Assembly (NCBI GenBank): GCA_963969365.1
Contig: OZ017747.1
Coordinates: 2,108,001-2,172,000, forward strand
From: Asterochloris sp. CNOR1
Lineage: Eukaryota > Chlorophyta > Trebouxiophyceae > Trebouxiales > Trebouxiaceae
Length of the DNA: 64,000 nucleotides
Reading direction: 5' to 3'
Positions 11,952 through 26,795 of this stretch are shown one piece after another. Position numbers and translations under genes: made by a program. Every line of letters starts with the position of its first letter. Position 1 is the first letter of the stretch. The notes under the pieces are model-generated. The model made no database searches, was not told the DNA's origin, and saw nothing but the letters and a program-made list of their open reading frames with translations.

Positions 11952-14900
11952 CTATGAGGTGTCCATGGCAGTGCTGTCCAGGCCTTCTAGTTCAGCCCGC
12001 TCCTCCTTAATGGCTGCAAACTTCTGGCCGGTCACCCCTGGCAGCACCGTCTTCTGCATGAATTGCTGGAAGGGGGCACTGTGGGAGGCGCCGCGTATGC
12101 GGGTGATGACCTCCACTGCGCGTAAGCAGCTGCGTATCATGTCATCATGGCGGTCCACCTAAGAATTCACAGCAATCAGTACTGAGCAATCCCTCAAACA
12201 GAGGCAGGCTTGAACGAAGCTGCAAAACATGGGTTGACCAGCTACAGTACCACACAGACCAGCACCAGGACAGACAACTAGTAGCCTGAATGCAGCATGT
12301 ATCAGGCAAGCTGGTCAGCACATGTGCAGCAGAGTCAGGGTTGCCAATGCCGACGTCAGGCGTGAAGCCCTCCACACTGCACGCCTGGGCATCAAGCGCC
12401 TTCATCATTGGGCTGCTTGTGGGCGAGATGCTTTCATAGTTTTGCAACTGCAGAGCCCCTGAAGCTAGAGCCCACCTCCTGCTTCACAGCGTCCTGCTTG
12501 ATCTGCACGCCCAGAGTTTTGTCCAGGGGCCCAATGACGGCTGGCAGCTCCTCCGGCAGCAGGTGCTCCCCAGCCGTGGCTGCCAGCTTGCCAAGCAGCA
12601 GGTGGCATGGCAGCTTCACATCATACTGGTCCTGCAGAGGTCACACAGCTGGGTGTCAAGAGGCATAGACTCACGTAGCAAGCACAAGTTGCAGGCCGCC
12701 CAGCATGCCAGCATATGTGGGTTACAGCAATGTGCTGACACAATTAGCATGCTGCGGCAGCCTGCTCTCTGCACAACGCATGCCGGCCCTGCTTACCTGC
12801 AGGCTGTTGACCAGAATGAACTGAGGACAGTGGTGGACGGCATTAGAACAGGTACAGGACAGGCAGCCTGAGCAGCCAGCTGCATAGTGGCATGTAGCCA
12901 CCAGATTGCTACCTGCTTATGAGGCTCCCCAGCATCCACACAGGTGCAACAAACGCTCCTCAACAAGTCATGCCAACTGCCTGTCCTCCCAGCCATGACA
13001 GACAGCAAAGCAAATGCAGGCAGCAGACAGGACCAGCAGTAGCCGCCCAGCCGAGCATGCGTGCCTCAAGGCGCGGAATGAGACCTAGACAACTTGACAG
13101 ACACAGGCAGCAGACACCAGACACTGGCAAACAGTGCACCCAGGTGTCCATCCAAGCCCGCTTGCCTGCAGGCCGTCCACCAGGCGCTGGATGAAGTCGT
13201 GGAACTGAATGCGGTCCTTGCACGAGTCCAGCAGCATGTCCAGGCACTCAAAGGCCGCCTTGCGCAGCTCCAGCCCATCATCCACGCGGTGCTTGAAGGG
13301 ACCCAGGTCCATCTCCCTGCAATGAAGGACGTGCGAGTGGGCAGATTCCTGAAGTTTGGGCATGATAGTCTGAAGAGGGGCATGCTCAGGAGGCCAAATC
13401 TGGTTTTGTGCAGCGTGCAAGTTACATCAGCCGGACTGAATCTGGGAGAGGCCAGCCTGCATGAGCTGGCGAAGAGCAGTGGGTTGTGACCCCAAAGCCC
13501 TGTTTGGTAGTGTAGAAGGACCCATGGCAGTCCTTGCTGGTGCCTTGGGTGGCCTCCTGGCCTCCCCATACTGTGCAGGTGCCCTGGTTCAGCACCAGTG
13601 CTGCTGGGGACCTGCAAAGCACTGCCCCGCAGACTGGTTGGTGCAGCTGATGCACAAACTCGCCTGACCAGGGCGGAGTTAAACTTGGTCTGCTCATACA
13701 CCAGCGGCAGCAGCTTGGGCAGGTGGTCCAGAATCAGGCCGGGCTTGTTGTGGGCTGCCATGGTCAGCGTCTGTATAGACGCCTTACGCACATGCCTGCA
13801 CAGCAGGGCATAGCAAGTCAACAACAAAAACAGCTGGCTACTAGGATGAAGGTCTCGATGCATGTTGCGAGCCAGTCAATGGTCTTGACACCTTCGAGAC
13901 CACCTTATAAGGTAGCTTCAGAGCAGCATTTGACATGATGCAGTCACATTTGAGTACATCAGCAAGCCAGGCTGCTCTCTCAAGACATGCAGCAGCAGCA
14001 CTAATGTGGCTGACGTGTAGGAGCCAGGCAGTGTTTGGCCACGGAGCACCCAGTGACTGAGCCCCATAGGAGCTTTCTGCAGGCCGAGAGCAGCATCCAG
14101 CACATGCTGCAGGCTCCCCCATACAGTGTCAGAATGTGCCTGCCCAGCAGCTGGCCCCCAAGTCAGCGTGATGCAAAGGCGATACCTGCAGACCTGGCTG
14201 CAGTTGTCCTCTTGTCCCCAACATGGCAGGCTCCCCGCAAGTCTATGGAAAGCAGAGGCAGCACATGCAGGCCAGGCACCTGTCCTCATCGCCTATGTGA
14301 CCCAGCAGGTCGCCCATCATGCCGTGCAGCTGAGCGTCCACAGGGCTGGGCTTGTCCTGGATGCAGTACTTGACAGCTGTCACTGCGACGGCGCGTTTGC
14401 TGCCGCTCTGTGCCTGCACACCAGGGCAGCAGGCGCTGAGCAGGAGCTGAGCAGGAGCCCAGGGATGCGCTGAGCGCAGGCAGAGGTGTAAGCCTCTGAC
14501 GCCGCCACTGCAACGGCGCAGGGGCTGCATCTGTTGGGCAACAGGCAGGGCTTTCAGGTATAGAAGCCTTTCAGGCAGGTTTTATGGGGCAGCCTGGACA
14601 TCTCCACACAGCGGGAGCTTCTTGTATCTGAGAAAGGCAAGCAGCCAAAGTCAGCAGGCAGCTTCAGATGTCAGCTAGAGTCGATGATGCAGCAGAGGCC
14701 TGACTGCACAGTGTGCCAGCAGTGCCACCTGCCTTCACTGGTGTGCTGCAGCAGCGCTGGCAGCATCCTGTCCGCTGCACTGGGGCAGTGTGTGCAAACA
14801 CGCCAGCCAGTACCAGGTCGAAGTGGGCAGCCTGCAGCTTGAGTGGCCGGAGCATGGCCAGATGCATGTCAACAGAATAAAAAATGGGCTCCTGTGGCCC

Positions 14901-17900
14901 TCACCTGCGCCTGCTGCAGCAGCATTGGCAGCACCTTGTCCGCGTGCAGCAGGGCTGTGTGTCCCAGGCACTCAGCAACCACCTGGCGGCACTCGTCCTC
15001 ACCCTCCGTGCTCTGCAGCAGCAGCTGGAGCACCTGCACGGCAACAGAGGAGCATGCACTGAGACCTCATTACATGGTGCATCAGGCTGATCACACACCA
15101 GCACAAAAAATGATGGTGCTGCATGCTAGCTGCTGTTTAGCATGAGTCACAAAGTGCAAGGTGGGTGGTCCACTTATGCTGGTGCTGCCTACTTAGCTTC
15201 TGCTGTTTTGAGCCATGTGCAAGTGAGCACTAGCCCGTGTTGTCTAGTCTCAACCAGTAGGTGGGCACAGACAACCCACCTGGTCCTGCAGATCGGGCGT
15301 GAGCTGAGCAGCGCTGGCACCAGCTTGGGCACCAGCCAGGCTGACAATGGTCTCGTTCAGGGCCTTCAGCAGTAGGTACTGCTCCTTGGGGTTGCCCGCC
15401 TGCAGATGGCAGGTTCATGAGCCGCTCCTGCGAGAGGGTGGGGCACCAGCACAGAAGCCCACCTGTTGCAGGCACGTCAATGTAGTTATTGCAGCAGCCA
15501 GGGCTCCAGCCAGATGGCAGAACACCAACAGGACAGCCTGGCAACAATTGCAATCTGAGTGCAACATGTCACCCCGATCCCACCTGCTTCTGTATCTGCT
15601 GCAGCACAAAGGGCAGGTAGGTGTCCATGGCCCCAATGGTGACCCCTCCCAGCGCAAAGGCAGCCGCCCCCTTCACCTCCTCTGAGGGGGATGCCAGCGA
15701 AGAGGTCAGAAGCCCCTGCATGCCAGCAGTGCACCACCAGCACGTCAGCAGCTGAGGCCTGGGCAGCGTCAGCCAGGTGCAGGTGGGCCCATGCAGTTTG
15801 GCAGCTTGTGGCCATCTTGAATGAGGGCGCAGTCGAAAGAGCCTGGCAGAAAGACCATCCTCTGATGGATGCAGGTGACGGCAGACACTTGGAGGGACAC
15901 CAGGAGGCTCCCGGTTGCAGCACCTGCTGCCCACCTGCAGCTTCTCCTGTTTGCTGAGGTCCATGGAGCGCCCTATGGCCCCAAGGCTGAACAGCGAGAG
16001 GCGGGCGGTGCTCTCGTCCTTGCCAGCAGCGCCCTGGAGCAGGCCGCTCACGGTGGCAGCCACATCCTTGTTGGCGGCGCCCCCGCACAGTACGGCCATG
16101 CAGCTTGCAATGTTGAGCTGGGCAGCCTTGCTGATGGCAGGCTCCCGGCCAGCGGCCTGCAGGGCCGGCATGAGGCGGGCAAAGGAAGCCGCCGCCACGC
16201 CGCTGGCGGCCAGGGTGGTCAGGAAGGACTGCAGGGCGTGCAGAGCTGTGCCCTGCAGCCGAGCAGCCAGGGTCACAAACCAGTACAGCTCACAACGTCC
16301 TGTGTTGACAAGCAGAGCTGGGTCCTGCAGCCGTGCAACATTGTCAATCGATGCAGAGGTGACTCAGCTGCCTTGCCTGGTGAGGCATGGTGCGGGTGCA
16401 GCGCATTGCAGCAGAGCAGTAAGAGCTCAATGTGCCGCCTGGGAGGGGTGGTCAACACGGGGGGATTGAAGCGTGGACAGCATCATGCCCTGTGGCAGAG
16501 CATCTGGCGCTTTTTCAGCCCTGCAAAGCGTTCTGATTGACGCCTGCAGCGCCCAGTAGCATGCCATAAGGGCAGCCGCACACAGCCTAGGGCAAAAGCC
16601 AACAAAGATCAGGCCAGTCGCCCAAGCACAGACAGTATAGCATAGAACCTTAGAGGGGCTGGTCTCTGACGGCTGTGCGGCACGTGCGGCCTGCAGGCCT
16701 GCTCTTCCGGTGCTGTGGAGACCTGCAGCCTGCAGGCCTGTGCAGGCAGGTTCCAGGCAGCCCCACAGATCTGGGGCAGGGGGGCCCCACCTGCAGGAGG
16801 GGACTTTTGGTCAACGCCAGGGTGGGCGGCAGCACCCGTTCCACTGCTGCCTGGGCCCCATGGGGCTGCGCGCGCACAAGGCTGCCGCAGAAGTTCAGGG
16901 ACAGCGCCGCAATGAGGAGGTCCCCATCGCTCAGCAGGGGGACCACCTCCTGGAGGGCCGCTGCAAGGGTCGTGGGGCTGACGGCGCTGCCGTGGCGTGA
17001 GGTCAGCGCCTGCAGGCAGCATGTCAACGGGCGTCCATGCAGGCCTCTCTGAGCTGTGGAGCTGGCAAGCTTGTGAGCTGTGAGACTGAGAGCAGTATGC
17101 GATTGTAAGGACATCTGCTGGCTTTGCTGGATTGCCGGTGCTGGGCTCTATGCCAGCAGCCGCACCAGTCATGCTGCTGCATTGCGGCCTCACAGGGGCC
17201 CCATCAAGCTCATGATGTCAGGCAGCAGGTGGACCCTGCATGGCACCCACCTCCAGCGCCTGCAGGGCGGCCTGGCGCAGGGGGCGGTTGGCCATGCGCA
17301 GGAAGCGCGTCAGCTCCAGGAACATGGAATCGAGGACGGGGGACAGCTCCAGGGCCAGGGGGGACCCTGCCAGCGTGGCAAAACCCTTGGTGGCCGTCAG
17401 CCGCGTCACCTCGTTCTTCAGGCGCTCCAGCATGACCTGCAGTCAACAGGAAACCCGCCTTGAGTGAGCAGCACATGGAGGTTGCACAGGCCTTGCTGGC
17501 TGCAACCACATCCTGCCCTTTAGGCCACCAGGTATACTGCACTGCATGCTGGGGCATGCTGAGATGCATGTCCATGGGGCGACAGCGCTCAGGCAGCCTG
17601 CCTGCCGGAGGCCGGCACAGGGCCGGGGTTGCACAGCAGGCAGTGAAAAAGCACAGCCCAAAGCGACAATGGCTGCAGGCAGCGCGGGTCACCTTGAGCG
17701 CGCCGGGAACCTCTCGCGCCAGCACATCACCCAGGCTGGCCAGCAGAGTGGCCATGCAGGCTATGGCAGCCTCCTTGACCTCCTGGTCCTGGTCCTGGGC
17801 AGCCAAGCGCCGCATCACACAGGGGAACAGCACCTGCTCCACATTGCCCTACAGGCAGCGGGCAGGCACTCTGCTGACACATGTATGAGCAGGTTTGGGT

Positions 17901-20900
17901 TGTCATCTAGCAGCTGCAAGCAGCCAGGCGTACCAGGGAGCAGCACCTGCTTCAATGTGCCCTGCAGGCCTCAGCCAGGCACCACACAGGCACAGTGCCA
18001 CAGCTGAGCAGAAGTGCCTTTGACAGGTATCAATTGTGCCCCTTCCTACAGCAACATGGGTGCTAGCCTGCACAATCAAACCCACTCCAAGCTGCCCTCA
18101 ATGCATGCAGCCTGCCAGTCCACACTCAGCAGCCAGTGTCAAGTCAGCAAGCCGACCTTGAGTTCTGCCGCTGGTGCGGTGCTGCCCTCAGGCCTAATGA
18201 CCGGCACCATCGCCGCAATCACGCGCAGCGCCTCTGCAGATACCTTGTAGTACCGCTGCTCAGCTGAGGCAGCCACCAATCCTGCTAGCTTGGGCAAATG
18301 CTGCTGCCAGATGGCAGCATCTGTGCTCTGCATGCCTAGCCGCAGAAACTGCAGGGCTGCAATTTTCAGGTTGCTGGCAGTTGATGACTTGTCCTGCAGC
18401 AAGCAAGTGCTGGTCAGCATCGGAGCTCGCCTGGCATCGCCACATGCCCTGTGTGGTGACGGCCTGCTTGCTTGCTGCTGTCTAGAGCAGTCACCATGGG
18501 GGGAGGTGCTCACTGAGGGCGCCTGAGTGCAGCACCTCTGATGGCAGAAAAGCTGACATGCACAGGCCTCAGGCTTCTGGCCTCAAGAACAGCACTCGCT
18601 GAAGAGCCCCAGCCAGCTTGCCTCAGTGCCAGGCATTGGACAAGCAGCCACAGGGCAGCAACGCATAGCATCTCCCAGACCCAGTGCACGACAGGGCATG
18701 GTTGGTTCCTGGCAGCATGCAGGCCTTCCAGAGATGCACAGGGGGGTGTCAGCAGGTCAGCAAGCAGACCAGCACGCCCAGCTCACATTGAGGGCTGCCT
18801 CAATGCCAGGCACCATGCGTGCCACCTCGACGCTAATGCTGCCTGGCAGCAGCGTGGCCAGCTCCCTCAGCATCAGGAAAACGCCAATCTTGGTCTTCTG
18901 AGACTTGTCGCGCAGCTGCTGGGCGGCTGCCTTGACAATGGTAGGCACATCTGCCTTCAGCAGGTCCACTGGTCGGGTTGCCTGAAGGGCCAGAAGCACC
19001 TGAGTGTCGCGCTCAGATGCATACAGTGTGGGCAGGATGAAGCAGACTGCTATGCAGTGCACAGCTTCTTGATGCGTCTGGGCCCTGCGAGTGGCCCGCG
19101 TTGGTTGCTTCTGCATAATTTTGCCTGTGTCAGCCTCATGGCAGTGCGGGAGAGACAGGATTCTCATGACAGGATATGCTGTTGGGCTGCAGCCCACCTG
19201 CACCCCTTCAGAGCGCTTGGAGACCACGCCCACTTGGCGCAGCAAGTCCACAAAGGTGGTGAAGATGTCCATCTTCACATTCTCCTCACGCTCACGGAAG
19301 CGCTGCACGAGCACTGGCGCCACAGCAGGGAAGATCTGCAGACCCAGGTGCCTCCTTCACAGCCACTGACAGTAATGATGCCTGCCATTGGCAACGGCTA
19401 TCGATTCATGCAAAAGGACAGCCTGCAAAGCCACCCCCACTTACACTGGCTCCACCAGGGGAGAGCTGCACAGCCAGGTGTCCTCACAAGCCACTGTCAT
19501 GAGCAATGCTTCATGAGCCATTAAGCAATGCTTCTGTGCGGGGGCATAGGTCGCAGTGACACCCATGAGGTGAACTGCAACAGCACAACCACAGGGCAGA
19601 TCTGCACATCTAGGTCACCTCGGTGTCAGCCCAAGTAGTAGTGCTCTCTGGCGGGAGAATAGGCCCCAAATACAGTGTATATTCTCCCTAGAGTGAACCA
19701 ACTGGGGCCAACACAGCTTGAGGACATGTTGGCCGAGCCAGTCAGCAGCAGCCATGATCCAGCACCAATTGAAGCCTTCCTTTCAGCAGACCGGTGAGCA
19801 GTAGCCGGCTGCGACCGCAGTGCAAAGCATTGCCACCTGCGCCTCAGCCGGGCAGGAGTGCGCACCTCTGACAGAGCATCTGCGTAATTCAGGATGATGG
19901 CTGACAGCAGCTTGGCGGCTGCCCGCCTGACCTTCCAGCTGACATCATCCTCATCCTCAATGTCGTCCTCGTCATCCAAGCTGCATATAGGAGGCGCACA
20001 AGGTCCCGGATTGCCATTTATGGCAGGAGGCAGATAGAAGTGCTGTCTCCTAGGCTTGAACGCTTGCAATGGGCAGGTCCAGATCACATGGGGGCTTGTC
20101 CAGGCTCCTCCCCATGAGCACTTAGAGCAGGCCTGGTTCCCTACGCCTGCAAGGATGCGTCCAGCAGTAGGTACCCCACATCCATCTAAGGTCCCCACCA
20201 CGACTGACAAAGCAGGTCAATGAACTCAAGCCAGCCAGTCGCACTGCCAGCCAGCTGGCTGAAGCCCAGTGCACCCCAAGGCTGCTCACTGTTCGTCAGC
20301 CCTGCAACACTTACTCTGCATAGTCTTCGTCCTCCTCCTCGTCGCTGCCCCCATCCTCGTCCATGTCATCCTGGTAGTTGGGGTCATGGGAAACGTACCT
20401 CAGCCCAGCCGCCAAGATCTGCAGGGCAGCCTCTGGATTCGGCCAGTGCAGCTGCCATGCCCGGGCTGAGGTCATAGGTGCCATTACAGTGGAGGCAGGG
20501 AGCTTGTCAGAAGGGCTGGCAGCACACGTTGGGCTGCCAAAATCCGCACTTGCCAGCAAGATTCTGGGATGCCAGGCTGACCTGATCCAGGAACGGGCGT
20601 GTCTCATGGGCTGAGCGCATGACAAATGCCTCTAGCGCCTGCAGACAGGCCTCCCGCAGCTCGTCATCCTCCTCCGATGCCTGCCCGCAATGGCGAATGA
20701 CCAGGGGTACAGCCTGGGGGAGCTGCGGTGCAAACCGGTAGCCCACCGTACGGCTACAGGGCGTGCAAATAGGCGTCAGCTCAAGTACAGGTTTCTTTGT
20801 AGAGAAAGCAGAGCACGCCAGAGAATACAGGCTAACGCCCAAGCCAGAGGGTTGCCACTGTCTGCAGAAGGCCAGGCAGTAAGGTAGGCTTCCAGGTTAT

Positions 20901-23344
20901 TTGCCTTGGGAATAAAGCAGAGTGCAATGGCGCAGCCAGCAGGTCAGCTGTGAGACAAATGCGGGCAGCCCCTTGTTGGCCTCACCTGATGGCGCCGACT
21001 GCCTGGACATAGGTCTTCACAGCCTCAGGTTTGAGCTTGCCATCAAGCTTGGCGACAACTGCTGTGTTGACTGTCTGCAGGTGGCCGTCTGGCAGGCTGG
21101 CCGCCAGGGCAGCTGTAGGCAGACATGCAGGCCAGCTCAGGCCCACCAACAACTATTGCAGAATACCAGCAGGTCAAGGAGCTATGAGCTCTCAACTTGA
21201 TGGCAAGACCACCTGCAGATGCAGATCAACCATCCCAGCATGATGCAAGGCACTTGCAGTCTGCTGCATGTAAAACTCAAGGTCAGCAAGCTGTGCCACA
21301 GCAACGCACCCAAGCTTCTGCAGGCACTTCTTCCGCAGGGCTCCCGGCCAGGCATGCATGCGTGCTGTAGAAACGCTTGCAGAACACCAGAGGACCTGGG
21401 AGACTGGCTGGAGAAAAAGACCAGACTTACCCAGACAGCCGATAGCCCTCTTCCGCATAGGGGACCTCCTGTCGTCCAGCAGGGGCAGCAGGGCCCCAGT
21501 GAGCTGGGCATGCTGCTGGGTCATGAGGCTCCCATGCTTGGTAATGACCTCATTCAAAATGTCCAGGCACTCATTCGTGACGTCAGGCGCCCCCTGGAGC
21601 ACCACATGTGTGTCAGTGCAGGACCTGCTGGCGACTCACTCAATCTATGACTGCCTTGAATGGCAGCAGCCACAAGGTGGACACCCTAAGCCAAGTCTGA
21701 CTGAGTGACAGAGCTGGTCACCAGAATCTTAACCAGCATAGCCTGCCTCACAGAGCGCTCTGGCAGATGCACGTGTACTCCAACACCATGACAACCAGAA
21801 AAGATGTATCCTGGCCATCCTAACAATCTGCCTCTTTCACCGGCAGGAAGGGCCCTGTGGCTTGCTGCACGGTGCCCCTGGCCTGTCTCCTGACACGTTT
21901 GCACCAGACAGCGGGCAAGAGACAGCAAGCATGCAGCCTGGCTGGCCAGCATCACCTCTCGCTGTACGCCCGCCAGCAGTTGCCCCGTGGCATGCTGCAC
22001 CAGCACAGCTGCCTGCCCTGTGTTGGACACCTCCTGGACGACCGCCTTAATGCCTATGGCGGCTGTCTCGCGCTGCACATCAGCGTCCTTTTTGGGGTTC
22101 AGGAGCTTGGTGGTCAGCTGCTTGACCATGAGCTCCAGCGAGGGGTCGTTCACACGGCGGACCAGGATGCCCAGGCTGCAGGGCAGAGCGCGGGGGTGTG
22201 AGTGGTGGTGAGCGCCAGGCAGCATAAGCAACCATTTCATCTGCAGCCTGGGCTTCCTGGTGCCATGCGGCGGGACATGTCAGGGCAGTACACACAGTGC
22301 TCTCCGTCAGGACAGAGGAGCACACCGGCTAAGTCGGGACGCCCAGCCGCAGGTCAGGGGAATGTGCTTGCTGCCGGTCTGCACAGTGGGCCAGAGCACT
22401 GGCTTTTAAAAGGCTTTGTGTGGTTCTGGGAAGTGAGCGCAGCACCCTGTCAATGTAGCGTGTCGAGAGGGACAGGCTGCAGGTCGAGGCACTTCATATG
22501 CATGGGACAGCATCCTGTCTGGCCAGGAGTGACAACCAGGCTTACAGGTACAGCCACATGGCGCAGGACTGCCATATCACTGCTCAGGCCCATCAACTGA
22601 CTGAGGCGGGCATGGCACAGCCCTGAGCAAGGTGAGACGTGTACGCCACAGGTGCAGGTATGGATCAACCAGAATCTGGAGCTTGGTGCAGGTGTTGCCA
22701 GGCATCATGAGTTCACTGCATGCCAGGGTGGGTTGCTCATCAAGCAGCAGGGCGCATGGGCTGCCCCACAGAGCAGCAGAGCCCCAGACCAGGAGCAGGC
22801 ATCTAGCCACTCAGCAGTGAGCTGCAGGCTGAGAAGGCGCACCACTTGACAGCCAGGGATGAAATGTCCCCTGATGGATCCTCCAGCTGCTGCAGAATGA
22901 TCATGACAAGTTTCCTCTCCTGATCAGCGTCCTGGGTTTTGAAGGAGTCCTTCTGAAGCTCATTGAGTAGATCAGAGGTGGCCATGTACCGGAAGTCCTT
23001 GTCCTTTGAGGCAATCTGCAGCATTGAACACAGGCAGTAATTTGCAGCAGTTGGGGGTGTCTCCCCGGCTTTGATGTGTGACCCAGCACAGCAACCTCAG
23101 GCCTCAGGGTGAAATATCAACATTGATTCCAGACTGCAATCATCAGCTCTGCTGTGCACCTTCTCCAAGATTAATGCCATGGCTTGGGACGACATGGCTG
23201 GTTGAGGTTTGTGGCCAGGACACACTTTCTGATCAAGGGTCAGGGTCCCTGTGGTGCTAAACAGCAGACGATCTGGGACAGACAGGTCTCCTGCCGAACA
23301 ATAACCTAATCCTCATTGTAAACCTGCAGCGTTTGCGGCGACAT
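11952..23344 (-). CDS. CAND1: CAND1, cullin-associated NEDD8-dissociated protein
   Basis: CAND1 is a HEAT-repeat solenoid that wraps unneddylated cullins and exchanges substrate receptors of SCF ubiquitin ligases. The gene fills about 11.4 kb with some 25-30 short exons. Exon 1 (23324-23344) encodes MSPQTLQ. Exon 2 starts at 23015 with IASKDKDFRYMATSDLLNEL. Further landmarks are VSWKVRRAAAKLLSAIILNY after an acidic run (19868-19981), RFREREENVKMDIFTTFVDL (near 19270), LDLGPFKHRVDDGLELRKAA-like sequence near 13300, the TIP120-domain end near 12450-12630, and the last exon 11952-12158 beginning VDRHDDMIRSCLRAVEVITR. These match CAND1 from end to end. Several central exons were seen only as ORF pieces, and their exact joints were not fixed. 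No internal breakage was noticed. Confidence 0.88.
20005..20200 (-). mobile_element. Possible LINE 3'-end relic in a CAND1 intron
   Basis: Within the intron upstream of the VSWKVRRAAAKL exon, the same strand reads NQACSKC followed by SPHVIWTCPLQAFKPRR. The spacing CxxC-x8-HxxxxC matches the zinc-knuckle that ends many non-LTR reverse transcriptase ORFs, including the one in this window near 30000-30200. Only this tail is seen, without reverse transcriptase motifs. It may be chance. Confidence 0.3.
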
Positions 23345-23561
23345 GGCTTTCTCGAGCATGCAGAGAACGGTGAGCCCTGATGCCAGCAGAACATGCCACT
23401 CAGGTGTGTATCTGCTGCCGACATCTCCTGTGATGAATGCAGGTGACCTCAGCAACTGCCCATGCAGTCACATGCAAGGTGAGGGAGGGTTGCAGATCGC
23501 AGGAGGGCTCAGATCTTGGCAGAGCCTTGTCATCACACCGGTGCAAATCTGATGATGCCCA
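23345..23561. promoter_or_regulatory. Bidirectional promoter, CAND1 / cyclophilin
   Basis: This 217-bp spacer lies between the divergent start codons of CAND1 (minus) and the plastid cyclophilin (plus). It must serve both. No recognisable core motif was identified. Confidence 0.45.
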
Positions 23562-25179
<1,618 letters not shown>

Positions 25180-25235
25180 AAGCTGTTCTGACCTAGATGT
25201 TAATCTGTTCTGCAACTGAGTTCTGCAACTGAATT

Positions 25236-25472
25236 TTGTTCTTGCCCCACCTTTCTGAGCAGAAGCATGGTCATGCTTTGCTACACGTTCTAAATGACTT
25301 TTTCAAAGACATGGCGTTCAGCAGAAGAGAGACTGATTTTGTGCTGCTTAACAAGGCAGCTATGACTTCACTGGGCCTTCTTTGTCTGGCTGTTGAAGGG
25401 CTTGGAGACCCACAAATACTGGAAAGCTGCCTTGGTGGCTTGCAGCAGCAGGCCAATGCTCACAAGATCTAA
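25236..25472 (+). CDS. Hypothetical 78-aa ORF, doubtful
   Basis: An open frame in the spacer between the convergent cyclophilin and small-membrane-protein genes encodes 78 residues with MTSLGLLCLAVEGLG as a mildly hydrophobic core. An acceptor-like tract ends at about 25261, so it could also be a terminal exon starting at KHGHALLHVLNDFF. I do not recognise the sequence and find no partner exons. It may be part of the cyclophilin 3' untranslated region. Confidence 0.18.
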   Translation: MFLPHLSEQKHGHALLHVLNDFFKDMAFSRRETDFVLLNKAAMTSLGLLCLAVEGLGDPQILESCLGGLQQQANAHKI

Positions 25473-25799
25473 GAGTGCATCCACCATTCGCAAGAGCGCA
25501 AATGTAGTGGCATCTGTAAGCAGCACTTAGAGGTCAGCGATGTATTGTGCAGGTGAACGATATGAGAGGAGATAGATATATTCCCGCAGCATCTCTGCCA
25601 GCACCAGAGCAAACCTTGCGAGCGGCCAGTCAAAATTCTGCTCATAAATCCGCCGGCATGCTTCAGGTGGTGGAGGCAGTCAAACCCATCAGGCTCATGG
25701 GCTGCTCTTGCAGCCATCAAGACCTGAGAAAGGGTCACAGCAGAGTTGCAACAAAATGGAGTTGCACTGAAGTCGAGCAAGGCTGTGCCTCGTAGTTGG

Positions 25800-26719
25800 T
25801 GGCAGTGCACATCTTGTGGCAGTCCACATCCCAGGCGAAGCCGACACTTGAAGCCAACACACGACAACTTGACACGCAGCTGGTCTGTGTCAGGGTCGGG
25901 ACGCCCAGCACAGCCTGCTCACTTGGAAGCAGGCTGCCAAGGTCACAACTGCGTACAGTATGAGAGCCCAGCGCCGCTCCACCTGTGGCTTTCCCAGACC
26001 AAAGCCTGCAGGGCAACTGCGGTGTTTGCATGCTCGATGCTACACTTCATTGGTACAGCCATGGCTGGAAAAAGGCCCCGAAGGTTGGGAGGCACTCAGC
26101 TCGGCATTGGGCTCCATGACCAGGCGCCTTGGCAGCCAGGGTGCTTACCTATGCGGTAGAGCATGAAGGCTAGCACACCATTGGCTGTGACAGAGCAGAC
26201 GATGAGTGGAACCTCATCACCTGCAGCTCACACTGTTGTCGTTGTCTGTGCCAGCATGCACATGTGTGCCAGCCTGGCCAACAGCAGGGGCAGCAGACTC
26301 ACCCAGTGCTACAGGGAACATCTGCCAGGCCCCTTTGACAAGAGTTGCAGCCAGCTGCAGCAGAGCGTCGTGACCAGTCAAGGAGATGATGCATGAGGCA
26401 ACATGAGCACAGACACAGCGTGGCCCACGAACCCACCCCGATATTTGCCCACAGATGCAACCCCTTTCGAGCCTTTGCTCTCTCCCTGTACCCTGCAAGA
26501 CAAGGGAACTGGAGTCAGGGTCCACCTGGAGTTGTGGAAGCTATTGCAGATGTCAAGCAGCTGCCTCACGCTGCTCAATGATCATCCTATATTGACCATC
26601 TGTACCCTGTGCCCCATTCTGCAGGCAGGTGACCATGACTTGGCAGAGCGGAGGAGGTGCAGGTTCAGAACAGATGTGATCAAATGCATTACCGCGACGG
26701 AGGGTTGCTTGGGAGGCAT
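25800..26719 (-). CDS. Small single-pass membrane protein, possibly MLRQ/NDUFA4-like
   Basis: Three exons join with perfect phases: 26719-26693 (MPPKQPSVA), 26354-26303 (LAATLVKGAWQMFPVAL) and 26220-26149 (DEVPLIVCSVTANGVLAFML, then YRI). This gives about 50 residues with one hydrophobic span near the middle. A short N-terminus, a W-x-x-F-P motif and a single helix ending in Tyr-Arg recall MLRQ/NDUFA4 subunits of respiratory complexes, but conservation is too weak to be sure. A further exon starting near 25910 (GRPDPDTDQLRVK) would fit the phase; the C-terminus is unresolved and the left coordinate is approximate. Its start lies 76 bp from the divergent VHL-domain gene. Confidence 0.38.
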
Positions 26720-26795
26720 GGTCACAGAGCTGAACGATTGCTCGGTTCAGGCCGTGAAACTGTGATCTGACCTAGCATGCTGGGCTGCCCCCAAC

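Noticed and set aside
11860-12162. Plus-strand open frame near the CAND1 3' end
   Set aside because: It is the opposite-strand shadow of the last CAND1 exon, which has strong family identity.
17210-17842. Long minus-strand open frame as one exon
   Set aside because: Conserved HEAT-repeat segments are confined to parts of it, with splice sites between; it lies inside CAND1.
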